Assembly: GCF_029223255.1 (NCBI RefSeq)
Contig: NZ_JARHUC010000009.1
Coordinates: 62,001-126,000 of the forward strand
Direction: 5' to 3'
Length of the DNA stretch: 64,000 bases
Source: Albimonas marina
GTDB taxonomy: Bacteria; Pseudomonadota; Alphaproteobacteria; Rhodobacterales; Rhodobacteraceae
Positions 8,079 to 17,584 of the stretch are shown piece after piece. Each line of letters starts with the position of its first letter. Position 1 is the first letter of the stretch. Position numbers and translations under genes: made by a program. The notes under the pieces were generated by a model, which saw only the letters and a program-made list of their open reading frames with translations, was not told where the DNA came from and did no database searches.

Positions 8079-9131
8079 ATGGCTTACTATTCGGGCGTGT
8101 TCGACGGGCTGGGCCTGCGCGAATGGTGCGACGCGGACAAGCAGGAAGGGCCGATGAGCATGGCCCAGCTGCTCGCGCGCAAGAAGGCGCAGGCGGCGGG
8201 CGGCGACGCCGACGCTTCGGCGGACGCGGTCTCGGCCGGGGTGCCGTTCCCTTCGCTCGACGAGCTGCACAGGGCCTGCGACGCGGTCCCCCGCACGCGG
8301 GACTTCACCTCGGGCGCCGAGCAGCTGTTCCTCGACATCAAGGACCCGCTGAAGGTGGTCCTCGATCCGATCACCCAGCCGCTGAGCTTCCTGCTCGACG
8401 AATCCCTGGCGCTGTTCACCTGGCTGCCGTGGTTCGTGCTGATCCCGCTGCTGGCGCTGGCGGCCTGGGCCGCGACGCGCTCGTGGAAGGTGGTCGGCCT
8501 GGTGGCGGCGAGCTTCCTCGGCATGGCGGTGATCGACCATTTCGACTACGCGGTGCAGACCCTGTCGATCGTCTTCGTGTGCACGATCTTCTGCGTCCTG
8601 CTCGGCGTGCCCATCGGCATCGCCATGGCGCGCAACGACCGGCTGCAGGGGGTGCTGACGCCGGTGCTGGACATGCTCCAGACCCTGCCGACCTTCGTCT
8701 ACCTGATCCCGCTGATCTTCCTGTTCTCGGTCACGGAATCGAAGCTCTACGGCATCGCCATCATCCTCTACGCCATCGTGCCGGTGATCCGGCTGACCAA
8801 CCTCGGCATCCGTCTCGTTGACCAGGACGTGATCGAGGCCGCGGACGCCTTCGGCATGACCGAGCGCCAGAAGCTCTACGGCGTGCAGATCCCGCTGGCG
8901 CTGCCCAACATCATGGCCGGCGTGAACCAGACGATCATGATGAGCCTCGCGATGGTGGTCATCGCCTCGCTGGTCTCGGCGCCCGGCCTCGGCGTGCTGG
9001 TGCTGCGCGGCATCCGCAACCTGGAGCTCGGGGTGGGGCTGATCTCGGGCCTGTGCATCGTGCTGCTGGCCATCGTGCTCGACCGGTCGACCAAGGCCGC
9101 GCTCGAGCGCATCGACAAGTCCGAGCGCTGA
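8079..9131 (+). CDS. proW: Glycine betaine/proline ABC transporter permease
   Basis: A 350-residue inner-membrane protein with a soluble N-terminal region of about 105 residues and then about six transmembrane helices. The ABC permease EAA loop is visible as EAADAFGMTERQ...IPLALPNIMAGV, the contact site for the ATPase. This is the ProW/OpuAB layout, which includes a long N-terminal extension. An alternative internal start exists at 8155 (MSMAQLL), but the frame from 8079 is open and the length suits ProW. It lies between the binding protein and the ATPase, 13 bases before the latter. Confidence 0.87.
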   Translation: MAYYSGVFDGLGLREWCDADKQEGPMSMAQLLARKKAQAAGGDADASADAVSAGVPFPSLDELHRACDAVPRTRDFTSGAEQLFLDIKDPLKVVLDPITQPLSFLLDESLALFTWLPWFVLIPLLALAAWAATRSWKVVGLVAASFLGMAVIDHFDYAVQTLSIVFVCTIFCVLLGVPIGIAMARNDRLQGVLTPVLDMLQTLPTFVYLIPLIFLFSVTESKLYGIAIILYAIVPVIRLTNLGIRLVDQDVIEAADAFGMTERQKLYGVQIPLALPNIMAGVNQTIMMSLAMVVIASLVSAPGLGVLVLRGIRNLELGVGLISGLCIVLLAIVLDRSTKAALERIDKSER

Positions 9132-9144
9132 GGGGGACCGCATC

Positions 9145-10233
9145 ATGACCCAGTCTTCCTCCGCCCAACCTTCCTCCGAGCGGCCCAAGGTCTCGATCCG
9201 CGGGCTCTACAAGATCTTCGGCGGCGATCCGCAAAGCGCGCTCGCCGCCGTGCGCCGCGGCATGGGCAAGGCCGAGCTGCTGGAGAGCCGCGGCCACGTG
9301 CTGGGCCTGCAGGACATCAACGTCGACATGCAGGCGGGCGAGATCACCGTCATCATGGGCCTGTCGGGCTCGGGCAAGTCGACGCTGATCCGCCACCTCA
9401 ACCGCCTGATCGAGCCGACGGCGGGCGAGATCCTGGTGGACGGCGAGGATGTGATGAAGCTGGGCCCCCGGGCCCTGCTCGAGATGCGCAAGCGGCGCAT
9501 GTCGATGGTGTTCCAGAAGTTCGCCCTGTTCCCCCACCGCACGGTGCTGGAAAACGCCGGCATGTCCCGGCGCATCCGGCGCGAGGGCGGCGGCCCCGCC
9601 GACCGCGAGGGGCGGCGCTGGCTCGACCGGGTGGGGCTCGCGGGCTACGAGAACGCCTATCCCGCCCAGCTCTCGGGCGGCATGCAGCAGCGGGTGGGCA
9701 TCGCGCGCGCCCTGGCCTCGGACAGCGACATCATGCTGATGGACGAGGCGTTCTCCGCCCTTGACCCGCTGATCCGCACCGACATGCAGGACCTGCTGCT
9801 GGAGCTGCAGAAGGAGCTGTCGAAGACCGTGGTCTTCATCACCCACGACCTCGACGAGGCGCTGAAGCTCGCCGACCACCTGGTGATCCTGAAGGACGGG
9901 CGCGTGGTCCAGCAGGGGGAGCCGCAGGAGATCCTGCTGCATCCCAACGACCCCTACATCGTGGACTTCATCTCGGACATCAACCGCGCCCGGGTGCTGC
10001 GCGTGCGCTCGGTGATGGAGCGCACGACGACGCCGCTGGAGACCCCCGACGGGACGCTGGACGAGAACGCGAACCTCGAATCCGTCATCGCCCTCTCGGG
10101 CGGCGACACCAGCCTGCATTACCAGGTGACGAAGGACGGCGCCCCGGTCGGGGTGCTGCACATGCAGGAGCTGGTGCGCGCCCTGGTGCCCACCGCCGCC
10201 TCCGAGGACGGCCTGCGCGCCGGCGCCGCCTGA
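9145..10233 (+). CDS. proV: Glycine betaine/proline ABC transporter ATP-binding protein
   Basis: A 362-residue ABC ATPase of the ProV/OpuAA type. It has Walker A GLSGSGKST (72-80), signature LSGGMQQ (176-182), Walker B around IMLMDEAF (197-203) and an H-loop in FITHDLDEA. The N-terminal part before the ATPase is the usual ProV extension. The C-terminal 90 residues are a degenerate CBS-like region, a module that senses ionic strength in related OpuA proteins. It powers uptake through the permease at 8079-9131. The gene follows the permease by 13 bases and ends just before a strong terminator. Confidence 0.9.
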   Translation: MTQSSSAQPSSERPKVSIRGLYKIFGGDPQSALAAVRRGMGKAELLESRGHVLGLQDINVDMQAGEITVIMGLSGSGKSTLIRHLNRLIEPTAGEILVDGEDVMKLGPRALLEMRKRRMSMVFQKFALFPHRTVLENAGMSRRIRREGGGPADREGRRWLDRVGLAGYENAYPAQLSGGMQQRVGIARALASDSDIMLMDEAFSALDPLIRTDMQDLLLELQKELSKTVVFITHDLDEALKLADHLVILKDGRVVQQGEPQEILLHPNDPYIVDFISDINRARVLRVRSVMERTTTPLETPDGTLDENANLESVIALSGGDTSLHYQVTKDGAPVGVLHMQELVRALVPTAASEDGLRAGAA

Positions 10234-10269
10234 CCGCGGCGCCTCCGGGCGCTCTCCCGGCCCTTCCGA

Positions 10270-10304
10270 CGCCCCGCCGCGCCCCCGCGGCGGGGCGTTT
10301 CCTT
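10270..10304 (+). terminator. Rho-independent terminator of the betaine transporter operon
   Basis: A perfect 11-bp stem (CGCCCCGCCGC at 10270-10280, GCGGCGGGGCG at 10287-10297) with a 6-base loop, followed by TTTCCTT. It lies 36 bases after the proV stop. Confidence 0.75.
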
Positions 10305-10532
10305 GCGCGCGTGCCGCACCGGCCGGAGGGCGGCGGAGCCTCTCATAGATGAAACGCATCGGATCGTATATTTTCTTGCGGCGCACCCCAAAAGTCCGCA
10401 CCTTTGCGGAGCCCCCCGGCGCCGCCTCCGATTCCCGGCGTTGGACCCCGCCCTCGCTGGGAGCCCGCCCTTGCCGACCCCCCGGCCCCTCCCCTCGCGC
10501 ACCTCCGCCGCCCCAGCGCCGGCGCCGGCCCG

Positions 10533-11261
10533 ATGATCGCGCCCCCGCCCGGGACCGAGCGCGAGCCTAAGGACGGCGGCCCGGCCTCGCCCGCGCCCTT
10601 TCGCCCGCTGGACGCGAACGAAAGCCTCGCCGACCGCGCCTACCGCGCCATCGAGGACCTGATCGTGACGATGGAGCTGGCGCCCGGGGCCCGCGTCTCG
10701 GAGCCCGCGCTGGTCCAGCGCCTGGCCATCGGCCGCACCCCGGTGCGCGAGGCGCTGCAACGCCTCGCCTCCGACCGCATCCTGGTGAACCGCCCCCGCC
10801 GCGGAATGGTGGTGTGCGAGATCGATGTCCACACCCAGCTCCGTGCCCTCGAGGCCCGCCGCGCCCTCGAAGTCGCCATGGTCCGCGCCGCCGCCCGCCG
10901 CCGGACGCCCGAGCAGGCCGAGCGCCTCGCGGCCATGGCCGCCGAGTTCCGCCGGATGCGCGGGCAGGCCGACCACGTGCCGGTGCTGCGCCACGACCGC
11001 GCCTTCATCGACCTGCTGCTGGAGAGCGCCGCCAACCCGTTCCTCAACGGGATCGTGCCGCTCTACGCCATCTCGCGCCGCTTCTGGCTGGCCCATCACG
11101 CCCGGACCGACCGCTTCGACCCGGCCGAGATCACCACCTTCCACATCCGCATCGGCGAGGCCGTCGCCGCCGGAGACGAACCCGAGGCCGGCCGCCAGGC
11201 CGAGGCCTTCCACGACCATATCGAGGCCTTCGCCCGCTACGTCGGCCTGGAGCTGTCCTGA
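10533..11261 (+). CDS. GntR family transcriptional regulator (FCD type)
   Basis: A 242-residue regulator. Residues about 30-100 form the GntR winged helix-turn-helix (LADRAYRAIEDLIVTMELAPG, then GRTPVREALQRLASD). The C-terminal half is an FCD ligand-binding domain with the usual Asp and three His positions (LRHDRAFIDLLLESA, HIRIGEAV, HDHIEAF). It precedes the amidohydrolase by 12 bases and probably controls this hydantoin-type operon in response to a substrate or intermediate. The 228-bp region upstream (10305-10532) holds an AT-rich patch around 10345-10395 where the promoter and operator probably lie. I started at the ATG at 10533; an upstream in-frame extension is Pro/Ala-rich and looks non-coding. 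Confidence 0.85.
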   Translation: MIAPPPGTEREPKDGGPASPAPFRPLDANESLADRAYRAIEDLIVTMELAPGARVSEPALVQRLAIGRTPVREALQRLASDRILVNRPRRGMVVCEIDVHTQLRALEARRALEVAMVRAAARRRTPEQAERLAAMAAEFRRMRGQADHVPVLRHDRAFIDLLLESAANPFLNGIVPLYAISRRFWLAHHARTDRFDPAEITTFHIRIGEAVAAGDEPEAGRQAEAFHDHIEAFARYVGLELS

Positions 11262-11273
11262 GATGGAGCGCGC

Positions 11274-12761
11274 ATGACCCCGCCCGAAGCCGCCGCCGAA
11301 GCCCCGATCACCGTCATCCGCTCCGCCGCCTGGGCGGTCGTGTGGAACGAGGAGACCGGCCGCCACGAATACGCCAAGGGCGTCGACGTGGTCTTCCAGG
11401 GCGACCGGATCGTCTCCGCCGACGGAACCTGGACCGGTCCTTTCGACGCCGAAATCGACGGGCGCGAGCGCATGGTCATGCCCGGCTTCGTGGACGTCCA
11501 CTCCCACCCCAGCTTCGAGACGATGCTCAAGGGCCTGACCGAGGAGGTCTACAGCCCGAAGTTCTACATGAGCTCGCTCTACGAGTTCCTGACCCTGTTC
11601 GAGATCGACGAGGAGGGGATGCGCGCCTCGACCGAGGTGGCGCTGGCCGAGCTCCTGCAGTCCGGCGTCACCTCGCTGTGCGACATCTCGTTTGCGCATG
11701 AGGGCTGGCTCGACGGCCTCGCCGCCACCGGCATTCGCGCCTTCGCCGCGCCCATGTTCCGCAACGGGCCGTGGAAGACCTCCAACGGCCACTCGGTCTA
11801 CTACGAGCTGGACGAGAAGCGCGGCGAGGAGTCGATGAAGGCCGCCATGGCCTGCCTCGACGAGGCCGCCCGGCACCCCTCCGGCCGCGTCTCGGGCGTG
11901 GTCTCGCCCTCCCAGATCGACACCTGCTTCGAGGGCCTGTTGCGCGAGGCGATGCAGGAGGCGGAGGCCCGAGACCTCCCCTTCACCATCCACGCCGCCC
12001 AGGGCGTGATCGAGTTCAACGAGATGATCCGCCGCCATGGCGTGACGCCGATCCGGTGGATGGACGACATCGGCATCCTCAACGAGCGCACGCTGATCGG
12101 CCACGGCATCTTCCTCGACAGCCACCCGCAGGTGGGGTGGACGACGTCCTCGGACGACATGGGGCTGATCGCGGACGCCGGCGCCTCGGTCGCGCATTGT
12201 CCCACGGTGTTCGTGCGGCGGGGGATCTCGCTGCAGCACTTCTCCGCCTATGTCGAGCGGGGGGTGAACATGACCATCGGCACCGACACCCACCCCCAGA
12301 ACATGGTCGAGGAGCTGAAGACCGCGATCTATGTCGCCCGCACCATCTCCGGCAACGCCGCCAAGCCCACGGCCGAGATGTTGTTCCACGCCGCCACCGT
12401 CGGCGGCGCCAGGGCGCTGCGCCGCGACGACATCGGCAGGATCGCGCCGGGCGCCAAGGCGGATCTGGTGCTGGTCGACATCACCCACCCCTCCCTGCGC
12501 CCGCTGCGCGATCCCGTGCGCGCCCTGATCTTCTCGGGCGGCGAACGGCCCATCAAGGACGTCTATGTCGATGGCCGCCAGGTGGTGGCGGACGGCCGCG
12601 CGATCTTCATCGACTACGAGAGCGCCATGGTCCGGGTCGAGGCCGCGCAGAAGCGCTCGATGGACCTCGTGCACACCCGCGACTGGGCCGGGCGCAGCGC
12701 CGACGCGGCGATGCCCCCCGTGTTCCCGATCCGCGGCCACAACCGCCCCGCCGGGCAGTGA
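11274..12761 (+). CDS. Metal-dependent amidohydrolase (ATZ/TRZ, deaminase-like)
   Basis: A 495-residue amidohydrolase-superfamily enzyme. Metal and catalytic positions are visible: HxH at His76/His78 (VDVHSHP), His240 (TIHAAQ), His277 (IGHGIF) and Asp338 (TIGTDTHP). This pattern, with one metal and no carboxylated Lys, is that of the ATZ/TRZ/cytosine-deaminase branch, whose members deaminate or dechlorinate N-heterocycles. It lies directly after the GntR gene and 19 bases before hyuA. It could therefore carry out the first step on a cyclic amidine or imide before hydantoin-ring opening; a creatinine- or methylguanine-type deaminase is one possibility. The substrate is not determined by sequence. 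Confidence 0.85.
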   Translation: MTPPEAAAEAPITVIRSAAWAVVWNEETGRHEYAKGVDVVFQGDRIVSADGTWTGPFDAEIDGRERMVMPGFVDVHSHPSFETMLKGLTEEVYSPKFYMSSLYEFLTLFEIDEEGMRASTEVALAELLQSGVTSLCDISFAHEGWLDGLAATGIRAFAAPMFRNGPWKTSNGHSVYYELDEKRGEESMKAAMACLDEAARHPSGRVSGVVSPSQIDTCFEGLLREAMQEAEARDLPFTIHAAQGVIEFNEMIRRHGVTPIRWMDDIGILNERTLIGHGIFLDSHPQVGWTTSSDDMGLIADAGASVAHCPTVFVRRGISLQHFSAYVERGVNMTIGTDTHPQNMVEELKTAIYVARTISGNAAKPTAEMLFHAATVGGARALRRDDIGRIAPGAKADLVLVDITHPSLRPLRDPVRALIFSGGERPIKDVYVDGRQVVADGRAIFIDYESAMVRVEAAQKRSMDLVHTRDWAGRSADAAMPPVFPIRGHNRPAGQ

Positions 12762-12780
12762 TCTTCAAGGGAAGCCAGAC

Positions 12781-14853
12781 ATGAAACTGATCGGCGTCGA
12801 CGTCGGCGGCACCTTCACCGACCTCGTGCTCGTGGAGACCGAGAGCGGCGAGAGCGTGGTCCACAAGGTCCCCACCACCCCCCACGACCCGTCCGAGGGC
12901 GTGCTCACCGGGGTCACCGAGCTCTGCGCGCTGGCCGGCGCCGACCCCGCCACGGTCGACCACGTCCTGCACGGCACCACCACCGCCACCAACGCGGTGC
13001 TGGAATACGACGGCGCGGTCACCGGCATGATCACCAACTCCGGCTTCCGCGACATCGTCCACATCGGCCGCCACCAGCGCCCCGAGCATTATTCCATTCG
13101 CCAGGAGGTGCCCTGGCAGGACCGCCCGCTGGTGAAGCGGCGGTATAGAAAAGCCGTCGGCGGCCGCATCGCCCCGCCGGGCGTCGAGCTGGAGCCGCTG
13201 GACGAGGCCGCCGTGGCCCAGGCCGCCCGCGAGCTGGCCGAGGCCGGCGTCGAGGCCATCGCGATCTGCTTCCTGTTCTCCTACCTCGACCCCTCCCACG
13301 AGGCCCGCGCCAAGGCCATCGTCGAGGCCGAGGCGCCCGGGATCTTCGTCACCACCTCCTCGACCGTCTCGCCCCAGTTCCGCGAGTTCGAGCGCTTCAC
13401 CACCACCGCCATGAACGCCTTCATCGGCCCCAAGGTGCGCGACTACGTCACCCGGCTGGAGGCCCGGCTGGTCGAGGCCGGGTTCGAGGCCGACCTGCAC
13501 ATCATGGGCTCCAACGGCGGCGCCGCGACCGCGCGCATGGTCTCGGAGCTGCCGGTGCTGACCCTGCTGTCGGGCCCCGCCGCGGGCATCATCGGCGGCG
13601 CCTGGGCGGGGGCGCTGTCGGGGCGGACCAACCTGATCACCTTCGACGTCGGCGGCACCTCGGCCGACATCGGCATCGTGCGCGAGGGCGCCTTCGCCGA
13701 GGCGTCGGCCCGCGACACCTCGATCGCCGGCTACCCGGTGCTGGCCCCGATGATCGACATCCACACCATCGGCGCGGGCGGCGGCTCGATCGCCCACGTC
13801 GACGCGGCGGGCGGCTTCCGGGTCGGCCCGCGCTCGGCCGGCGCCGTGCCGGGCCCGGCCGCCTACGGCCGCGGAGGCACGCAGCCCACCGTCACCGACG
13901 CCAACGTGGCGTTGGGCCGGCTCGACCCCCGCGCCTTCCTGGGCGGTGCGATGAGCCTGGACGTCGAGGCGTCGCGCAAGGTCGTCGGAGAGCTGGCGCG
14001 GACCCTGGGCATGAGCCTCGAGGAGACCGCCGACGGCATCCTCGCCGTGGTCAACGCCAACATGGCCAACGCGGTCCGGTCCCGGACCGTTCAGAAGGGC
14101 CTCGACCCCCGCGCCTTCTCGCTGATGGCCTTCGGCGGCGGCGGGCCGTTGCAGGCGGTGGACGTGGCCGCGATCCTCGGCATCCCCGAGGTCATCGTGC
14201 CCCCCGCGCCCGGCATCACCTCCGCCGTCGGCCTGACCGCCACGGACATGAAATACGACCTGGTGCGCACCGCCTTCGTCACCTCCGCCGACACCGACGC
14301 GGGCGCGCTGGAGGCTCTGCTGGAGGAGATGCGGGCCGAGCTCGCCTCCCGCCTCGCCGCCGACGGCTTCGCCGAGGCCGAGATGCGCTTCGAACGCTCC
14401 GGCGACCTGCGCTATGTGGGCCAGGGCTACGAGCTCCGCTGCGCCTTCCCGGCCGAGCCGCTGGACGACGCCGCCATGGCCGCCATCTACGCCGACTTCA
14501 CCGAGCAGCACCGCCGCGAATACGGCCGCATCAACGACAACCCCATCGAGATCGTGAACGTCCGGGTCCGCGGCATCGGCGCCATGCCGGTTCTGGAAAA
14601 ACCCGCCGCGCCCCCGGGCGGCAGGCTCGAAGAGGCCAAGCTCCACGACGCAGAGATCGCCTTCCGCGTCGACGGCGAGATGAAATGGGTGACCACCCCC
14701 GTCTACCGGCGCGACCGGCTGCCTTTGGACGTCGAAATTCAGGGCCCGGCCCTGATCACCCAGAAGGACACCACCTCGATGCTCCGCCCCGGCGACAGGC
14801 TCGTCGCCGACGCCGGCGGCAACCTGTTGATCCGCGTCGCGCAGAAGGGATGA
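12781..14853 (+). CDS. hyuA: Hydantoinase/oxoprolinase family protein, HyuA subunit
   Basis: A 690-residue HyuA. It contains the actin-like ATPase signatures expected of the family: GVDVGGTFTDLVL at the N-terminus, TFDVGGTSADIGIV in the middle and IGAGGGSIAHVD after it. With HyuB it forms the ATP-dependent hydantoinase/N-methylhydantoinase complex (relatives: 5-oxoprolinase, acetone carboxylase, acetophenone carboxylase), which opens a cyclic amide using ATP. AAGGGA precedes the start at good spacing, and its stop overlaps a possible hyuB ATG (ATGA at 14850). The 'hydantoinase' reading rather than 5-oxoprolinase or carboxylase rests on the carbamoylase encoded two genes downstream. Confidence 0.88.
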   Translation: MKLIGVDVGGTFTDLVLVETESGESVVHKVPTTPHDPSEGVLTGVTELCALAGADPATVDHVLHGTTTATNAVLEYDGAVTGMITNSGFRDIVHIGRHQRPEHYSIRQEVPWQDRPLVKRRYRKAVGGRIAPPGVELEPLDEAAVAQAARELAEAGVEAIAICFLFSYLDPSHEARAKAIVEAEAPGIFVTTSSTVSPQFREFERFTTTAMNAFIGPKVRDYVTRLEARLVEAGFEADLHIMGSNGGAATARMVSELPVLTLLSGPAAGIIGGAWAGALSGRTNLITFDVGGTSADIGIVREGAFAEASARDTSIAGYPVLAPMIDIHTIGAGGGSIAHVDAAGGFRVGPRSAGAVPGPAAYGRGGTQPTVTDANVALGRLDPRAFLGGAMSLDVEASRKVVGELARTLGMSLEETADGILAVVNANMANAVRSRTVQKGLDPRAFSLMAFGGGGPLQAVDVAAILGIPEVIVPPAPGITSAVGLTATDMKYDLVRTAFVTSADTDAGALEALLEEMRAELASRLAADGFAEAEMRFERSGDLRYVGQGYELRCAFPAEPLDDAAMAAIYADFTEQHRREYGRINDNPIEIVNVRVRGIGAMPVLEKPAAPPGGRLEEAKLHDAEIAFRVDGEMKWVTTPVYRRDRLPLDVEIQGPALITQKDTTSMLRPGDRLVADAGGNLLIRVAQKG

Positions 14854-14858
14854 CGGGA

Positions 14859-16622
14859 ATGACCTCGAAAGCCAGCACCATCGACCCGATCTCCGCCTCG
14901 GTCATCCAGGGCGCGCTGCAGTCCATCGCCGTCGAGATGGGCTACAAGCTGATGCGCATGTCCTACTCCTCGATCATCCGGGAGTCGGAGGACTTCGGCG
15001 CCGCGCTCACCGACGCCTCCGGCCGCCAGATCGCGGAATCCATGCAGTCCACGCCCCTGCAGTCCGGCCCAATCGCGGGCTACGTTCAGAACGTCCTGAA
15101 GACGCTGGAAGCCCGCGGCGACCGGGTGAACCCCGGCGACGTGATCCTGCACAACGACCCCTACGGCGGCGCCTCCCACGGGCCCGACTTCGCGTTCCTG
15201 GTCCCGGTGTTCCGGCAAGAGAAGCTGGTCGGCTTCGCCGCCACCACCGCCCACCATCTCGACGTCGGCGCGCAGACCCCCGGCTCCGCCGGCATCGTCG
15301 AGGCGATCGACGTCTATGCCGAGGGCCTCCAGTTCAAGGCGATCAAGGTTCGCGACCGCGGCGTCGACAACGCCGCCGTCTGGCAGATCCTGCGCGACAA
15401 CGTCCGCGCCCCCAAGCTCGTCGTCGGCGACATGGAGGCCCAGATCGCCGCCTGCGAGATCGGGGCCGAGCGCTACGGCGCCCTGATTGACGAACACGGC
15501 CTCGACCGCGTCGAGGCCGCGGTGGACGCCCTGATGGACCACTCCGAGGCGATGATGCGCCAGGCCATCGCGGCCCTGCCGGACGGCGTCTACAAGGCCG
15601 AGACGAAGCTCGACGGCTTCCTCGACGACCCCGAGCGGCGCCATTTCACCCTGGCGGTGACGCTGACGGTGAAGGGCGACGAGATCCACGTCGACCTCAC
15701 CGGCACCTCGCCGCAATGCGACGACCGGCCGATCAACCTGCCCTACATCGGCACCACCGACATCGCCATCTGGCTGACCCTGCGCTCGGTGCTGCTCGAC
15801 AGCGCGGTGCACGGGATCATCCCGCAGAACTCCGGCCTGACGCGCCCCATCACCATCCACGCGCCGCTGGGCTGCATCGCCAACCCGCGCTTCCCCGCCC
15901 CGGTCATCGCGCGCTTCACCGGCGGCAACGGCCTGGCGGACTGCGTGATGAAGGCCCTGTCGCTCTGCGCCCCCGAGCAGGTGTCCGCCGGGATCGGCAA
16001 CCTCAAGTGCGTCGCCTTCTCGGGCCTCAACGAGTCCGAGCACTGGGTCCACATGGAGATCTTCGAGGGCGCCTATGGCGGCCGCTTCGGCATGGACGGC
16101 ATGGACGCGGTCGACACGCTCTACGCCAACACCCGCAACAACCCCATCGAGGACATCGAGACCCACCTGCCCCTGCGCGTCACCCGCTACGAGCTGAACG
16201 AGGGCGTCACCGGCCCCGGCAAGTGGCGCGGCGGCTTCGGCTCGGTCCGCGCGTTCGAGTTCCTGGCGCCCGGCGGCATCTCGGTCGAGGGCGAGGGCCA
16301 CGCGTTCCGCCCCTGGGGCTTCGAGGGCGGAGAGCAGGGCGGCGTCGCCTCGCTGACCTCCATCGCGCCGGACGCCTCGACGGCCTCGCTGCCCTCCAAG
16401 GTCCCCTACCGCGCCACTCGCGCGGGCGAGACCTTCCTCGCCGTTGGCCCCGCCGGCGGCGGCTACGGCAAGCCGTTCGAGCGGGATCCCGCGAAGGTCC
16501 TCGCCGACGTGCTCGACGAATTGCTGACGCCCGAGCAGGCGCGCGCCGACTACGGCGTCGTCATCGCGGCTGGCGCCGTGGACGTGGCCGCCACCGAAGC
16601 CATGCGGAAGGGAGCGAACTGA
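14859..16622 (+). CDS. hyuB: Hydantoinase B/oxoprolinase family protein, HyuB subunit
   Basis: A 587-residue HyuB with family hallmarks: HNDPYGGASHGPDFAF, TTAHHLDVGAQTPGS, and the C-terminal VTGPGKWRGGFG and GPAGGGYG segments. It is the partner that carries the catalytic metal site of the HyuA/HyuB ring-opening enzyme. Two in-frame ATGs occur, at 14850 (overlapping the hyuA stop as ATGA) and 14859. I chose 14859 because AGAAGG at 14843-14848 is then about 10 bases away, whereas the first ATG has almost no spacing. The stop codon shares a base with the start of the carbamoylase gene (TGATG), so translation is coupled. Confidence 0.88.
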   Translation: MTSKASTIDPISASVIQGALQSIAVEMGYKLMRMSYSSIIRESEDFGAALTDASGRQIAESMQSTPLQSGPIAGYVQNVLKTLEARGDRVNPGDVILHNDPYGGASHGPDFAFLVPVFRQEKLVGFAATTAHHLDVGAQTPGSAGIVEAIDVYAEGLQFKAIKVRDRGVDNAAVWQILRDNVRAPKLVVGDMEAQIAACEIGAERYGALIDEHGLDRVEAAVDALMDHSEAMMRQAIAALPDGVYKAETKLDGFLDDPERRHFTLAVTLTVKGDEIHVDLTGTSPQCDDRPINLPYIGTTDIAIWLTLRSVLLDSAVHGIIPQNSGLTRPITIHAPLGCIANPRFPAPVIARFTGGNGLADCVMKALSLCAPEQVSAGIGNLKCVAFSGLNESEHWVHMEIFEGAYGGRFGMDGMDAVDTLYANTRNNPIEDIETHLPLRVTRYELNEGVTGPGKWRGGFGSVRAFEFLAPGGISVEGEGHAFRPWGFEGGEQGGVASLTSIAPDASTASLPSKVPYRATRAGETFLAVGPAGGGYGKPFERDPAKVLADVLDELLTPEQARADYGVVIAAGAVDVAATEAMRKGAN

Positions 16623-17584
16623 TGCCCGCCTCGATCAACCCCAACGCCCGGCCCATAGTGGTGGCGGCCGCCCAGATGGGCCCCATCGCGCTGAGCGAGA
16701 CCCGGGCCGACTGCGTCGCCCGCCTGCTGGAGATGATGCGCGAGGCCGCCTCCCGCGGCGCCAGGCTGGTGGTGTTCCCGGAGCTCGCCCTGACCACCTT
16801 CTTCCCCCGCTGGTGGTTCGAGGCCGACCAGGAGGTCGACGTCTTCTTCGAACGCGAGATGCCCGGTCCCGAGACCCGCATCCTGTTCGAAACCGCCGCC
16901 GAGCTCGGCATCGGCTTCTACCTCGGCTACGCCGAACTCGCGCAGACCGACGCCGGCCTGAAGCGCTTCAACACCGCCGTCCTCGTGAACGACAAGGGCG
17001 CCATCGTCGGCAAATACCGCAAGGTGCACCTCCCCGGCCATGCCGACCACCGCCCCGAGCGCGCCTTCCAGCACCTCGAAAAACGCTACTTCCAGCCGGG
17101 CGACCTCGGCTTCCCGGTGTGGGAGACGATGGGCGGCAATTTCGGCATGTGCATCTGCAACGACCGCCGCTGGCCCGAGACCTACAGGGTGATGGCGCTG
17201 CGCTCGGTCGAGATGGTGCTGCTGGGCTACAACACCCCCAACGACCACACCGGCCACCCGGAGATCGACGGCCTGTCCAACTTCCACAACCAGCTCGCCA
17301 TGCAGGCCGGCGCCTACCAGAACGCGACCTGGGTGGTGGGGACCGCCAAATGCGGGATCGAGGAAGGCTCCCCCATGATCGGCCAGTCGATGATCGTCGC
17401 GCCCTCGGGCGAGGTCGTCGCCATGGCCTCGACGCTGGGGGACGAGGTGGTGGTCGCGCGCTGCGACCTCGACCTCTGCCGGATCTACCGCGAGACCTTC
17501 TTCAACTTCGCCGTCCACCGCGAGCCCGGCCACTACGGCCCGATCACCGCGCAGAAGGGCCCGGTTCCGCCCACCAACGGCTGA
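16622..17584 (+). CDS. N-carbamoyl-D-amino-acid amidohydrolase homologue (nitrilase fold)
   Basis: A 320-residue carbon-nitrogen hydrolase. The catalytic triad is complete: Glu54 (FPELALTTFFPRW), Lys134 (KYRKVHLPG) and Cys179 (MCICNDRRWPE). These sit exactly 7 residues further on than Glu47/Lys127/Cys172 of Agrobacterium D-carbamoylase, and the surrounding sequence is closely alike over the full length. It should hydrolyse an N-carbamoyl amino acid to the free amino acid, CO2 and ammonia, the step that follows HyuAB ring opening. Translation is coupled to hyuB (TGATG). N-carbamoylsarcosine or an N-carbamoyl-D-amino acid are both conceivable substrates. Confidence 0.9.
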   Translation: MPASINPNARPIVVAAAQMGPIALSETRADCVARLLEMMREAASRGARLVVFPELALTTFFPRWWFEADQEVDVFFEREMPGPETRILFETAAELGIGFYLGYAELAQTDAGLKRFNTAVLVNDKGAIVGKYRKVHLPGHADHRPERAFQHLEKRYFQPGDLGFPVWETMGGNFGMCICNDRRWPETYRVMALRSVEMVLLGYNTPNDHTGHPEIDGLSNFHNQLAMQAGAYQNATWVVGTAKCGIEEGSPMIGQSMIVAPSGEVVAMASTLGDEVVVARCDLDLCRIYRETFFNFAVHREPGHYGPITAQKGPVPPTNG

